The notes: generated by a model from the sequence alone, not told the origin. DNA of 64,000 nucleotides from Entomortierella parvispora (GCA_963573315.1 OY752141.1:3968001-4032000), one strand, 5' to 3'; shown: positions 36,862-47,124, numbered from the stretch's first letter. Program-made: numbers and translations.

Positions 36862-39800
36862 CTACTCTTCTATCTTTCTTTTGACTTGATTCTGATCTTG
36901 CTCGGTCCAATCGACAGGCACCGTTCGTTTGACACTTGCCCCGCTTTCTGCTGGAATCTCTTGGGGGGTCATTGGGCCAATTGCGGCCGTCGATTCCCGG
37001 CTTTCTTCCCAAGGGTAGTTACCATTGACGTCCCTTGGTTGGAGGTAACGGGGTCGTTGCTGTGTACAAAGATGGCTTCGAACAATGTTTGCAATGTTGT
37101 GGGCAGCCATCACATCTCGATGCATATACACTTTGCATTTTGGACAGTAGAACCGGCGCATGTCGACTTGTCCGACAAACTCCTCACAGACCGGACACTT
37201 CTTGGAAGTGTAATACTCATGAACGCCGACTACAATATATCCCAGAGCTCGAGCCTAACAAAAAGATAGATGTAATTAGAACTGAAGAACATGAATAAAG
37301 TAACGATGAGTTGTTGCAACTTTACCCTTTGTTGAAAGTACGACTTGAATGACCCATGAAGAGAAGACAGCCTTATCCTGGAAGAGAAGTCGCCGAGTCC
37401 GATTCCAATGACAACGTTGTTCGTGGATTGTCTCTTAGCACCTAAAGATCCCCCCACCATCTCCAAAAGCCGGTTTGCGATAAGCCTGTACTCGTAAGCC
37501 CTGGCCTTCTGTGCGTTCCATCGGTGTTTTTTCAGAGCAACATTGTCGTAGAACTCTTCTAGTTGCTCTTCTTTCTCCCGCAAACGCTCGACGTAGGCCT
37601 TGATAGGTGCGCCAGGACCACAGAGCGGCGGCAATTCGGTCTCAATCTTAGCAATGGACTCTCCCTCTTTCAATTCTTGTCGTTTTCGGCGCTCCATCCA
37701 GCTTCTATGCTTAAAAGTAGGCTGATACACAGCCTTCTGCTTGACGGACAGGTTGACAAACTTTGTCTGCTTTTCTTGCAAGATTTCCTGATCTTCCGTT
37801 GCTCCAAATTCTTGTGCGCGATTGGCAGCAGTGACCGACTCTGTGGACAACGGCAAAAGCGCACTTGCTCCATAGACAAACGTCTGTCCCAGATCAATTC
37901 CCAAAACTTTGATCTGATGCGGTTCGCAATTCCAAAGCCTTTTCACGTCTTCTTTAGATTTAACAACGTTCCTGACTTCAGTCAAGAAGTGGTTGGTCCC
38001 ACCCAAGGAAGAGGTGATAGGATCTGGCAATCTCGCAGGAGGAAGACGGCGATACTTGACGCAATTCAGTTCATTGAGCTTGAATCCTAGAACCTGAAGA
38101 CGGAAGCCATCAGTCCTAATCGATCCATGTAGCAGGTACCCTTTAGTGTCATACGAGCTAGGGTCGAAGTTGTCCTGATTGAGTGTCGTAAGATGCCTCC
38201 TAATTTGATTTAACGACATCCTCCTCGCCGATCTCGAGAAATCCTTCCTTTTCTTCCTCTCGTCATTGTTGTATCCACCAATGTCTGTCAGGAGTTTGTT
38301 GATGAGGAATCCGGGCTGAGCCCCTCCAATCCATATCCCAACACAGTCTTGACTAACTTGTGCAGGGACTTCCAGATTGAAACTATGAAAAGCGTATGTT
38401 TGCAGTTGAAGTTTCAACTGGTCATCGTGCCAAAAGATCTTGGACAGCTCGAGCTCCGAGAGGCAGACATAATTCACGTCCATGCGCGACATCGGGGAAA
38501 GACAGCGACGGCATCCTGAGGCTCTGTTGAGGATGATAAAGTTCTCTGCTGGGGACAATTTCGGATTGATATTGTCCACTGTGCTCAAAGGTATCACTCC
38601 CTTATTTTTGAGGCGGCGGATCTGTGAAATAGATATAAAAAAGTAATTCAGGGAAAGAGGGCTCGAGAGTTAGATCTTTACCGAAAGAAGCACAGCAGTT
38701 CTCTGTGATTTTGCTATTGCATGGCTACCTCTTATGCAGTTACCTGTTTACAAAGATCGATGGAGCCACGTCTATAGTGGCCCTTGTATTCAGTACAAAG
38801 GTGAAGTGCGGTTGATCGGAGAACTACAGTCGAGGAATAGATTGCAGCCGCTGTTGATAGTAGATGATGTTAGATACTGCATCGTTAAAGTCAATAATGG
38901 CAACTTAAATCCCTTTCGAGCGCTCACCTTCGCCGTCTTGCTGAGGCAGAAAAGCTTTGGCCTTGATCAGGAATGCCCTAACGGCCGATACTGATTTCGA
39001 CTCCTTTTTAGGCTCCTTGTTGTATGCAGCTGGTTTTTTGGGAGGTGTCGAGTTGTATATAGCACTCAGAAGAGAGGTGAAAAACTGTAGAGCCTCTTCT
39101 TTCTTGCCGATATCGACCTTGGTTTCATTGACCTTGCCTTCCTCTTCTTCTTCCTGTGGATCAACAGAATCTTCAACAACGCCTTCCTCATCAGGGCTTC
39201 CATCAATGAGCACATCATTGTCGGTGAATGGATCGCATAACTGACCAAGGATAAGTTTGTCCATAGGGTCGAGATTCTCAAGTGACAATGACTCAAGATA
39301 CTGTCCAATCGCCTGTTGACAAATCCTCTTTGTACTTGTTGCCAATTGAGCGACTTCTGAGAGACAAGTCTTGATTCGAGGTAAATAGCTGAGCGAGAGC
39401 GACTCATTGGCCAGGGCTCGAGCGGCATTCGCGTTTACCGTACCAACATCCAAAATACGAATAGGATGCTGCCACTGAAGCTCTTTCACAAGATCCTTCT
39501 TACTCATGCCCGGGAGTTTCGAAAGGGTGTCCTTCGTTGTAACCTTTGGTTTACGACGTGTTGGTGACTTCGGCAAATCTGGCGGTTTGGTCCATGGTTT
39601 CCAGGTGAACTGCTGAAACACATCAGGAGGTTCATGCTCGACTAAACGACATCGAGTCTTGATCGCGTATCGTTGACGATACGTGTACTTCTTGCCAGAC
39701 TCATGTCGTGGTGGCGAGATCGTAGGTGGATAGTCCACGGTGTTATACCGGTTAAACGCGAATTTCCCCTCCCTCGTAAGATCGGGACCTGCAGAGTTGG

Positions 39801-40974
39801 ATCTATACAAGACTGTATCGATTAATAAAACTTTCATTGTCGTGTCCTCCAGATTGTGCCATCAATTGATAGCTATACCTTTTGTTCTCTTTGAGCTGAA
39901 CCTTAAGCAGCGTTAATCTCGTCGATATATCCTCGAGATTCACAAAAGATTGTTCGGCCGGAGGGCGATCTTCCAGAAGAACGGTAAACTCTTGTCGACC
40001 AAATACCCTTAAGGCTGGCTCAAAGTGCGTTATGCTCGGATGCTTACATGCAACCTCTGCATGAATGAGGTATGCGTGTACCATGGTGTCGACATCCTCT
40101 AAAGCAAAGGAAGAAAGTAGCGCAGAAAAGGGTTCATATTAATCACTATACACACATTCAGGAGATAGAGAGAGAGGCTATGGTATGATGGCAACTTACT
40201 GTCGTTTTCTAAAGTACGGATGATCTCGTAGTTGGATACCAGCCCCATCCTCTTTATGTTGCAAGTGTAGTCATTCTTACAGACGACCCCGAGTGCTGTA
40301 AACCCTGTTCTTGATAGCTCCAACTTCTCCAACAGCTGAGGGACATTGTACTCAAGGTAACCTCCTCTGGCTTGAGGCCTCCAAATAGTCTTGATGGAGG
40401 GATGGATGAGACTGTCGCTGTCTCCCGAGATAACAATGTCGTCGGGTTTACAGTCGATGGCAATCTGAATGTCGGCTTCCGATGGACATTCAACTACTGT
40501 CCAACCCTTTTCTTCCAAGTACCGCGCAAGAGCCACGCGGAGATCGGTCGACAAATAAAAGGACGAGCTAATGTATTTGTGGAGCTTTTTGAAATGCTGC
40601 TTTCTGAGTCTTCTTCCGTCTCGAAGTATGGCCTCCATCTCAGCTAGCAACGTGTGGGCCTTCGCCAGGGACACTGAGCGCCTTGCCTCTCGCTCATCCC
40701 GTGTCGTGCGCTTCTCCTCCGGCGTCGGGCCATCCAGGTAGAGGATTGTGGCATGCTGCGGTAACTGAAGGGATCGTAAACGAGACTCGATAATTCTGTT
40801 GGCAGCTGTTGAGTCGCCACTAGAAAAGGCCCTGCGAATTGTGGCAAACATGGATCCAAGAAGATCCATTCGATAGCTTGACTTTGCGGACACGGGGCCT
40901 TGAGGGAACTGAGACCGCAGCTGTGCCTCATAGCCCTTCTTCCGGACGAACGGCCACAGGTATGGAATGCCCAT
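36862..40974 (-). CDS. Fusion of XPG/FEN1-like nuclease with Fanzor (TnpB-like) RNA-guided nuclease
   Basis: Exons 40974-40200, 40098-39879, 39802-38928, 38850-38744, 38621-37326 and 37254-36862, all GT-AG and in phase, give 1221 residues. Residues 1 to about 330 are an XPG/FEN1 flap-nuclease domain: start MGIPYLW, Asp37, Asp81 (LYLDGPTPEEK), Glu166/Asp168 (CPSEADIQIA), Asp185/Asp187 (SGDSDSLI) and Asp235 (KNDYTCNI), matching FEN1's seven metal ligands. Residues about 330-625 are a linker with an acidic run. The C-terminal half is a Fanzor core: RuvC Asp902 (LGIDLGQ), then 204 residues on TS-KK and a C4 zinc ribbon (Cys1111, 1114, 1128, 1131), then HRD with Asp1138. That fits the published Fanzor/TnpB motif. 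Glu1104 (HEYYTS) sits at the rearranged catalytic position. Predicted nuclear RNA-guided DNA endonuclease. Confidence 0.88.
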
Positions 40975-41457
40975 CCGGAGGTGCCTGAGGCGGGATGGCC
41001 GGAAAGTGAGACGGAAAAGGTAGAGGGGTTATGTGCTGTAAGGGTGTTGAGGGTGTTGAGGGTGTTGAGGTGTTGAGGGTGTTGTGAGGGTGTTTTGCGA
41101 GTGGGGGATAGGATGAAAGGAGAGGCTTTAAATGCTTCTTGCGCAACCTTTCCCGTGTGGCAAGGAGCGGGAAGAGCGTGGGAGCAGAAACACTTCTCTG
41201 TTTTCTTGCATGAACCACAAGTGCTGCAAAGTACATCACCCAAGTACGCTTGATCCCAGAACCACTTCTTCATGCACTTCGTGCTTATTTTGTGACCAGA
41301 ACCGTTTCCTCTCTGTGACCACCTTTTTCCCGACACTTTCCTTCTCCCGCGTAATGCCGCATTCCCCTCTGACCTGAGAACCTACGATTTCTCGCTCTGA
41401 TGGGCTCAAGACAACAGTTCCAATCCAATCAACAACCACATTGAAAGCTCTGCCAGC
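40975..41457. promoter_or_regulatory. Divergent promoter inside the transposon, with minisatellite
   Basis: Gap of 483 bp between the start codons of the XPG-Fanzor gene (-) and the SANT-like gene (+), so both are probably driven from here. It contains a GGGTGTTGA minisatellite. Confidence 0.55.
41042..41093. repeat. GGGTGTTGA minisatellite
   Basis: About five to six slightly variable 9-bp units (GGGTGTTGA and shortened forms) about 70 bp upstream of the XPG-Fanzor start codon. Confidence 0.88.
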
Positions 41458-42519
41458 ATGTCCCTTCCATCCACATCCCGGATTATGAAATCTACTTCTC
41501 ATCCTTATTCGTCCGAGCATGATGTCCACTCGACCTCAAAAGCTTATAAACCGAGTGGCGACGACACACCTTTCCGAGGTGGCCGGGAACTTTGGTTAGC
41601 AAGGCGACTCATGGACCCGGAAATTTATCGCCCACTCCAAGCCAGCAAGGAAACCCTTGCACCAGACGGGGCTCAGTACCCTACTAAGGCAGCAATCTAT
41701 CGTCGAATTGCATCCGAATTTAATCAACAGACTGAGCATGCTGGATTCAGGGTTGATGCCGGGAAGATTAAGAATAAGATTACAAAGATGTCACTTCAAT
41801 TCAAACTTGCACATCGGCTTCGAAATTCGTCGAGCTTTAGCACGGAAGACGACATGCGAGATGCGGTCAAAGACAAATGCAGGCACTACTTTATCCTGGA
41901 GCCTAAGTGGGCTCATGCATGGAGTGATGGCTTAGTTGCTCGCGCCGACTCGATAATCACACCCGACGACGAGGCTATCAGGGAAGATGCCCATGTAGGC
42001 AACAGCATTCAGGGCCATTCCGATGGAAGCACTATGGACGATAGGGACGACGTGCTAACAGAACCCGAGTCTGACCAAGAATCGATGATCATCAGTGCAA
42101 ATGCAGACAGTCCAAATGCAAAGAATATCAAGGACGGAGAGGACGGAGACAGGCTTCAGGTCCAGGATGGAAATGCACGGCGGCGGCCAAAAATTCCAGC
42201 AACCATTTCTGCAAGTGGATCGCAGCCAAGGAATATGTCGCTGATGGATAAAGACGACCAAACAATTACGAACAAAAAGCCCAAAGACTCCCAGCGAGTT
42301 TCCAGTAGTGATGTACTCACGATTCTCAGCGACCTCTTCCGTTATGAGATCGATTCACGGAAGGAGATCAGTCTGAACCGCCATGAGATCGATGCACGGA
42401 AGGAGAGAGAACTGGCAGAAATCGAGCTCAGGAAAACGATCCACCTTGCCAAAATCAACACATATCAACATCACTGGACTCGCTTTCGACGAAAGAGACA
42501 GAATCTCTTGAGAATATAA
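41458..42519 (+). CDS. Myb/SANT-like DNA-binding protein, transposon accessory gene
   Basis: Intronless, 353 residues. The N-terminal half carries a three-helix Myb/SANT-like module. It begins with RGGRELWLARRLMDPEIYRP and continues through TKAAIYRRIASEFNQQ to a recognition-like helix VDAGKIKNKITKMSLQFKLA, then a Trp-containing ILEPKWAHAWSDG. The middle is acidic and low complexity. The C-terminus is a long charged helix (SRKEISLNRHEIDARKERELAEI). Proteins of this build commonly accompany DNA transposases and bind element ends. Here it lies between the nuclease and transposase genes, on the same strand as the transposase and 445 bp ahead of it. Its role in transposition is inferred from that position. 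Confidence 0.7.
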   Translation: MSLPSTSRIMKSTSHPYSSEHDVHSTSKAYKPSGDDTPFRGGRELWLARRLMDPEIYRPLQASKETLAPDGAQYPTKAAIYRRIASEFNQQTEHAGFRVDAGKIKNKITKMSLQFKLAHRLRNSSSFSTEDDMRDAVKDKCRHYFILEPKWAHAWSDGLVARADSIITPDDEAIREDAHVGNSIQGHSDGSTMDDRDDVLTEPESDQESMIISANADSPNAKNIKDGEDGDRLQVQDGNARRRPKIPATISASGSQPRNMSLMDKDDQTITNKKPKDSQRVSSSDVLTILSDLFRYEIDSRKEISLNRHEIDARKERELAEIELRKTIHLAKINTYQHHWTRFRRKRQNLLRI

Positions 42520-42964
42520 ATGTGTTCCCAGGAGAAGAGTCTTGGCTAGCCTTCGAGATTACAAGAAAAAACCAGGCAGTCGCTCCGACGACAGTTTAAT
42601 ACAGTCATTATTAAACTTACAGCGCTTGATCTGGAAATGTTATCAAGGGGCAAGGAGCACAACAAGTACATACGAGAAATGAGAGCAGTGGGCTGGTGGC
42701 AGCACCATAAAACCAATAGAAGCAGAGATCGAGAACTATAAGCGAAATGGAGCCAATTTTCATTGAGGACCAGCATCGGAAACAGAAACAAGAATAGGAC
42801 AAGACCGGAAGCAAAACCAAAGCAGACCGAAAGCAGACCGACAGGGGTAAGCGACCAGAATTTTTCTCTCTTTTACCTCTTTCACACTTCAACAACCAAC
42901 CACCAACCCGTTTCAAACCTATCAGCCTGCCACACTTCATCCAGGACATCTTCGCTGTCGCAGC
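42520..42964. other. Gap inside the transposon between the SANT-like and transposase genes
   Basis: This 445-bp stretch is A-rich in its second half. It presumably holds the 3' end of the SANT-like gene and the promoter of the transposase. No ORF I can support. Confidence 0.5.
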
Positions 42965-45746
42965 ATGACTGGGTTGAGAGTAAGGGATATCGTCCTCTTT
43001 GCTAATGAATTTGATCCTCGCGAATTGGTTGAACCCTTTAACATTCCTAGGGAAGAGGAAATTTGGAAGCCAACCTTGAATGCTGAAGAACTCCGGGCTT
43101 TTTGGCACATTGAACGATGCGCACTACAGTGGAAAAAGATTCAATTAGAGGGCAGTTTTCGACACATCAATATGAGCAAGGCGAGCGCCGACGAACTGCT
43201 GCCAGTCCACACAAGGCGTCCTGGTTCTGTTGGTAGACCGCCAAAGTATGATTGGAGCTTTCGATTTTGTTGTAGGAGACGAGACCCTCCTTCACAATTG
43301 CAAATCGCACGCGCCTCAGTCGGTAATGGATGCCCAGTTGAAATCAGGATGCGGAAGCTTCGAGAAAAAGATGCTGTGGAGGTGGTGTACTTGTGGCGTC
43401 ACAATCATGACGACTCACCAAAGGCCAGATCGAAATTACCCTTGAGCGGGGTCCAGCTTGACTGGATCAAGGAATTGGCTGCTGATGGCCTTGACTGGAA
43501 GTCAATAAAAGCTCGACTTCGTTTGAGCAATTGGGCCCTTCGTCAGGTAATCATGTCGTTCGTCCGAGAATGCACTTCAGCTCATCATGAGAGTAGTAAT
43601 CTAAAAGGTCCTTTTAATTTTGTTTTCGCATGTTTGCCACAGATTGAGGATCAAACAGCTGATGGTCCGTTACCTCCATGTCTTCATATGTTGTATGACG
43701 ATGTTCGAACAGTTGTATACCGCAATCGGACAAAACAATCTCGAAAAGCACTCAATCAGACTTATAGTGTTAAGCTTTGGCTTGACCAGATTAAGGATGA
43801 GGGCGGCAAGAGCCTGTTCAGCGAAGAAGTACTCGGTAATAGAGAGCTCTTCCTGTTTGCTTGGTGTACAAAGTTCCAGTTAAAGGTACGAGGATCTCCA
43901 TGAGCATGCTCCTAAAATATTTGGACGCTGTTAGCCTGACTATACTTATATTTGCCAATTGTTCTATCATTTAGATCATGAGTGATAACGCAACCATCGT
44001 GTGCATGGACTCTACACACAAGACAGTCAAATCGCTAAAGCCAAGCCCAGACAACGACAAAGTATATACATCTGCGTTTTTGTTTACAATTCTGGTCAGG
44101 GATCAAAAGGTTCAAACCGGTATACCAATCGCTTTCATGGTCTGCAATTCGGAATCCAGGTAGGAATTGCTCTCGCACTAATTCACTTGGAACGTCTCCG
44201 GCTCCTCTTACACCCTTTTGTCATTTCTGTTGAGTTTTTTCATCGATATCTAACGCGGCTTGGTTCTAGTTATATTCTAAAAGAATGGCTAACGTGGTTG
44301 AAAGTCGACTGTGGACTTCAAGCAACCAAGTTCATGGTGGACTGCTCCGTTGCAGAAACCGAGGCTCTAAAAAAAGCATTCCCAAGCCCCCCGATGGAGA
44401 TCTACTTTTGTGCCTTTCATGTTGGACAAGCATGGGAGCGGAAATTGCGGGAACTGCACGATGTAAGTGTTCCTTTGGCCCGTCTGAACAATTTTTGCCG
44501 ACTCTGTTATCAAACCTTCAAGCGGACGTTTTCTAACTTGAATGCTTTAATTGGGAAGGTGGAGGAATGCAAAAGAATGCGCCCTGGTTTGAAAGCTATT
44601 CGAAAAGCTGATTCTGAGGCCGCACTTCAAGAAGCTTGGAGGAATTTACAGGAATCGTTCCCACGAGCTAAGAAGTTTACTGCCTATATTTCAACTTGGA
44701 TGGAGCCAAGCAAGCTAGACAAGTGGGTCCTTTACCGCAGAGAGGTGAGCAACGCCTTATTATTTCTTACTCGCATTCCCCTTGAAGTCTCAATCGTGCG
44801 CTGCAGTCGTAAAGCTGAAATTGACACAAACCATTTTTTTTTAAAAAAAAATACAAAAATCAGGACCATCAGCACATCAACACCAATAATTTGGTGGAGA
44901 GCTGGCACAAGACCTTTAAAAAGCAATACCTGGGATATTCAAGGGATTTGCGCCCTGATGATCTGGTCTTTCTGCTACAAGGGACGGTGGACATCGACTT
45001 CAGAACGACATACTATAAGATTAGCCGTGGACTGCAGCCCATAGCACTATCTGAGCACGCTTCAGCAAGGAGAGCGAAGGCAATGGCTTTGCCATTTGTT
45101 GACGCTAAGGACATGGTCACTGAGATGCCTCAGGACGGCAAGGTACCATGCTTACCACATGCTTTATTTTGCTTGTTGTCAGACTGAGGATATTGACCAT
45201 TGTTGTTGTTATTTGTCCATCTTGCAGTTCTCAGTCAACTCTTTCTCGGGATCTGGCGATTCATACTCTGTGAGCACTAGCGCTGATTTCTCACTACTCT
45301 TATTTTGCAATTGCGATGACTACATTCGATACAAGGAGCCCTGTAAACATATGTATCTCGTGACCAGAATTTACAGCGATGCAGAAATCAGTTACAAAGG
45401 CAATGTAGAAACAATTGGCCCTGCAGCGCCTGCAGGTGGCGACGAAAATCCCGAGACGTCCTTAGAGCATTTGCTTTCCCCGGGGTTACTTCTTTTGCTC
45501 CAGAAGCAGAGAGCTGAAAAAAGGGAGGCTGAACGACTGGCAAAAATCACCGAAAACAAGCGGGTTGTCGAAGAGAGTGAAGCGCAGCTGGTACTCCTCT
45601 CAGAGGCGATCCTGTCCAACATTCGAGCAGTGAAAAAGAGAAAATGCACGTCTCAGTACCTTGCAGAAGCGGTAGCCACGCTACACAACACAAGTCTTGT
45701 GATTAAAGGACTCAATGAGGTTGGCGCAGGGCGAAAGTGCCAGTGA
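42965..45746 (+). CDS. Mutator-like element (MULE) transposase with SWIM zinc finger
   Basis: Cut-and-paste transposase of the MuDR/MULE superfamily. Exons 42965-43546, 43643-43885, 43975-44159, 44270-44462, 44559-44744, 44864-45142 and 45228-45746 give 728 residues. The N-terminal part has a FAR1/GCM-like Cys/His region ending in LWRHNHDD. The DDE core shows Asp in ATIVCMDSTHK, Asp in KFMVDCSVAE, the C-x2-H of YFCAFHVGQAWERKL and Glu in NNLVESWHKTF. The C-terminal SWIM finger is CNCDDYIRYKEPCKH, followed by a coiled coil. Intron 1 (43547-43642) is 96 nt and reads through in frame; it was called an intron from its donor, branch-like and acceptor sequences. The acceptor of exon 5 could instead be at 44522. 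An AATAAA overlaps the stop codon. Confidence 0.85.
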
Positions 45747-45768
45747 ATAAAGTCAAACAGCGTTGAGG

Positions 45769-45798
45769 TCAATTGACATATTCTTCGATGTCAATTGA
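45769..45798. repeat. Perfect 11-bp inverted repeat (hairpin) near the right transposon end
   Basis: TCAATTGACAT at 45769-45779 and its exact reverse complement at 45788-45798, with an 8-nt loop. It lies 23 nt after the transposase stop and about 66 bp inside the right inverted repeat. It may be a 3'-end hairpin or a transposase-binding site. Confidence 0.8.
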
Positions 45799-45863
45799 TA
45801 GCTCTCGCTCCTTCCTTGATTGGAAGTATTTGTCTTCGAAAATCCAGCCAATGAGAGAATTAA

Positions 45864-45884
45864 GGCGTGGATTGTCCGGGAGCC
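45864..45884 (-). repeat. Right terminal inverted repeat (21 bp)
   Basis: Reverse complement begins GGCTCCCGGACAATCC; 20/21 identical to the left repeat. Confidence 0.9.
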
Positions 45885-45892
45885 GCGAGAGG
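45885..45892 (+). repeat. Right 8-bp target-site duplication
   Basis: GCGAGAGG, identical to 36725-36732. Confidence 0.88.
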
Positions 45893-45896
45893 AGGC

Positions 45897-45910
45897 TACG
45901 TCACTGTATT
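45897..45910 (+). promoter_or_regulatory. CRE-like motif upstream of the SFT2-like gene
   Basis: TACGTCACTGTATT, the same 14 bases as at 13830-13843, about 250 bp before the SFT2-like start. It lies just outside the transposon end, so the insertion left it in place. Confidence 0.35.
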
Positions 45911-46037
45911 ATTTAGAGTGCGCGCTGTGCGCCTCTCTCTCCCTCCCTCTCTGAGGCACGAGCACCCTTTCTTTTCCTCCCATCAAGAACACGACACACG
46001 CTTGCCAGCAGACAATCACTCCGACACACACGCCCAT

Positions 46038-46054
46038 ACACACACACACACACA
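46038..46054. repeat. (AC)n dinucleotide run
   Basis: Short perfect CA/AC run in the 5' untranslated region of the SFT2-like gene. Confidence 0.9.
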
Positions 46055-46154
46055 ACCATACACCCAGGCAGGCACGCAGGAACAGGATAGAACAAACTAA
46101 GACCCTCTCCACTCTCATCTCGACCCTACACACCACTTACTCATCACAGCAGCA

Positions 46155-47007
46155 ATGTCCACCAGTACAGAGTCAAACTTCCGCAACGCTTTCAAAAACT
46201 TTGGTGCCAGAGGCGGTGTCGCCGCGACAGACGCGACCGGACCCTCATCCTCAGAAGGCACCTTTGGCCGTGCGTCCAGCTGGCTCGGCGGTGTCCGGAA
46301 CCAGGTGCAAGGCTATGTACCCGTCTCCCTGGGCGGGACTCCAGCTCAGGAAGAAGACTGGCTTGGACTGAGTTGGTTTCAACGGATGGCTGGCTTTGCC
46401 ATCTGTGTCGCAGGAGGAGTCGCTTGCTTCATGATTGCCTTCTTTGTCGGTCTCCCTCTCTTTGTGCTCAAGCCCAGCAAGTTTGCCACCAGTTTCACTC
46501 TTGGAAGCGTACTGTTGATGACCAGGTATGAAACTATTTTTGGAAAAGAGACCAACAAAGAAATGTTACGACAAGAGATCTTGACAGGGATCTTGACCAA
46601 ACTCTTGCTTCTTTTTTTTTGGCCACCTAGTTTCGCACTGTTGAGAGGACCCATGGCACATCTGAAGGCATTGATCTCTAGAGAAAGAATTCCATTCACG
46701 GCGACCTATGTTGGATCCATGATCTTTACTCTTTACGCCAGTCTGGTGGTAGGTTGTATTTTAGTTTTCTTGGCGTCTATAGTTCGCAGTTTGGCTTGGC
46801 ATTTCATTTTTTAGAGACAGATCAAAGATATTGACCCGTTACACTTTCTTTTATTGACTCGATTAGGCCAACAGCTACATCTTGACTATCATTGGAACAG
46901 TCGTCGAGATCTTGGCTCTTGTGTATTACTTTACCTCATACTCACCCCTCACAGGAGGTTCCATTCGCCTTGGATCACGCATGGCCAGCAGTCTTCTCCC
47001 TGTTTAA
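46155..47007 (+). CDS. SFT2: SFT2-like Golgi vesicle-transport membrane protein
   Basis: Small multi-span protein of the Sft2/Got1 group, which in yeast assists fusion of endosome-derived vesicles with the Golgi. Exons 46155-46525, 46631-46748 and 46867-47007 give 209 residues, about the yeast size. A soluble Ser/Gly-rich N-terminus leads to LSWFQRMAGFAICVAGG, the family's conserved entry to helix 1. Three more helices follow: TSFTLGSVLLMTSFALL, FTATYVGSMIFTLYASL and a last one ending ALVYYFTSYSPLTGG. The hallmark short C-terminal tail is present. The start codon is in a favourable context (CAGCAATG). The promoter is truncated on its upstream side by the transposon insertion. Confidence 0.88.
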
Positions 47008-47124
47008 AAAAAAAGAACCTTAAGGGACCAAAATATCTATTTCCACCTAATAATAATATCCCAAAAGGCATTCAAAAATATATACCACGAAAAAAAAATA
47101 TTATGAACTCTTGTTGCGCTTTAT

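Larger units (their letters stand above)
36733..45884. mobile_element. 9152-bp Mutator-like DNA transposon carrying an XPG-Fanzor nuclease
   Basis: The boundaries come from 21-bp terminal inverted repeats (36733-36753 and 45864-45884) that match at 20 of 21 positions, flanked by an exact 8-bp direct duplication. Inside are three genes without visible frameshifts: an XPG-Fanzor fusion (36862-40974, -), a Myb/SANT-like protein (41458-42519, +) and a MULE transposase (42965-45746, +). MULE elements usually give 8-11-bp duplications, so the transposase and the duplication agree. Fanzor1 proteins are known passengers of several DNA transposon superfamilies, MuDR among them (Bao and Jurka 2013). 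The perfect duplication, near-identical repeats and open frames suggest a recent, possibly still active insertion. The host genes on either side are Pab2 and SFT2-like. Confidence 0.9.

Noticed and set aside
36862-40974. XPG-like and Fanzor-like parts as two adjacent genes
   Set aside because: All five introns keep phase across the whole length, there is no stop between the parts, and the Fanzor half begins without an ATG (its open frame starts at a GTG).
36733-45884. The 21-bp inverted matches as a shared promoter motif of Pab2 and SFT2-like genes
   Set aside because: The exact 8-bp duplication immediately outside both copies and the transposase gene inside fit transposon ends much better than a coincidence of promoter motifs.
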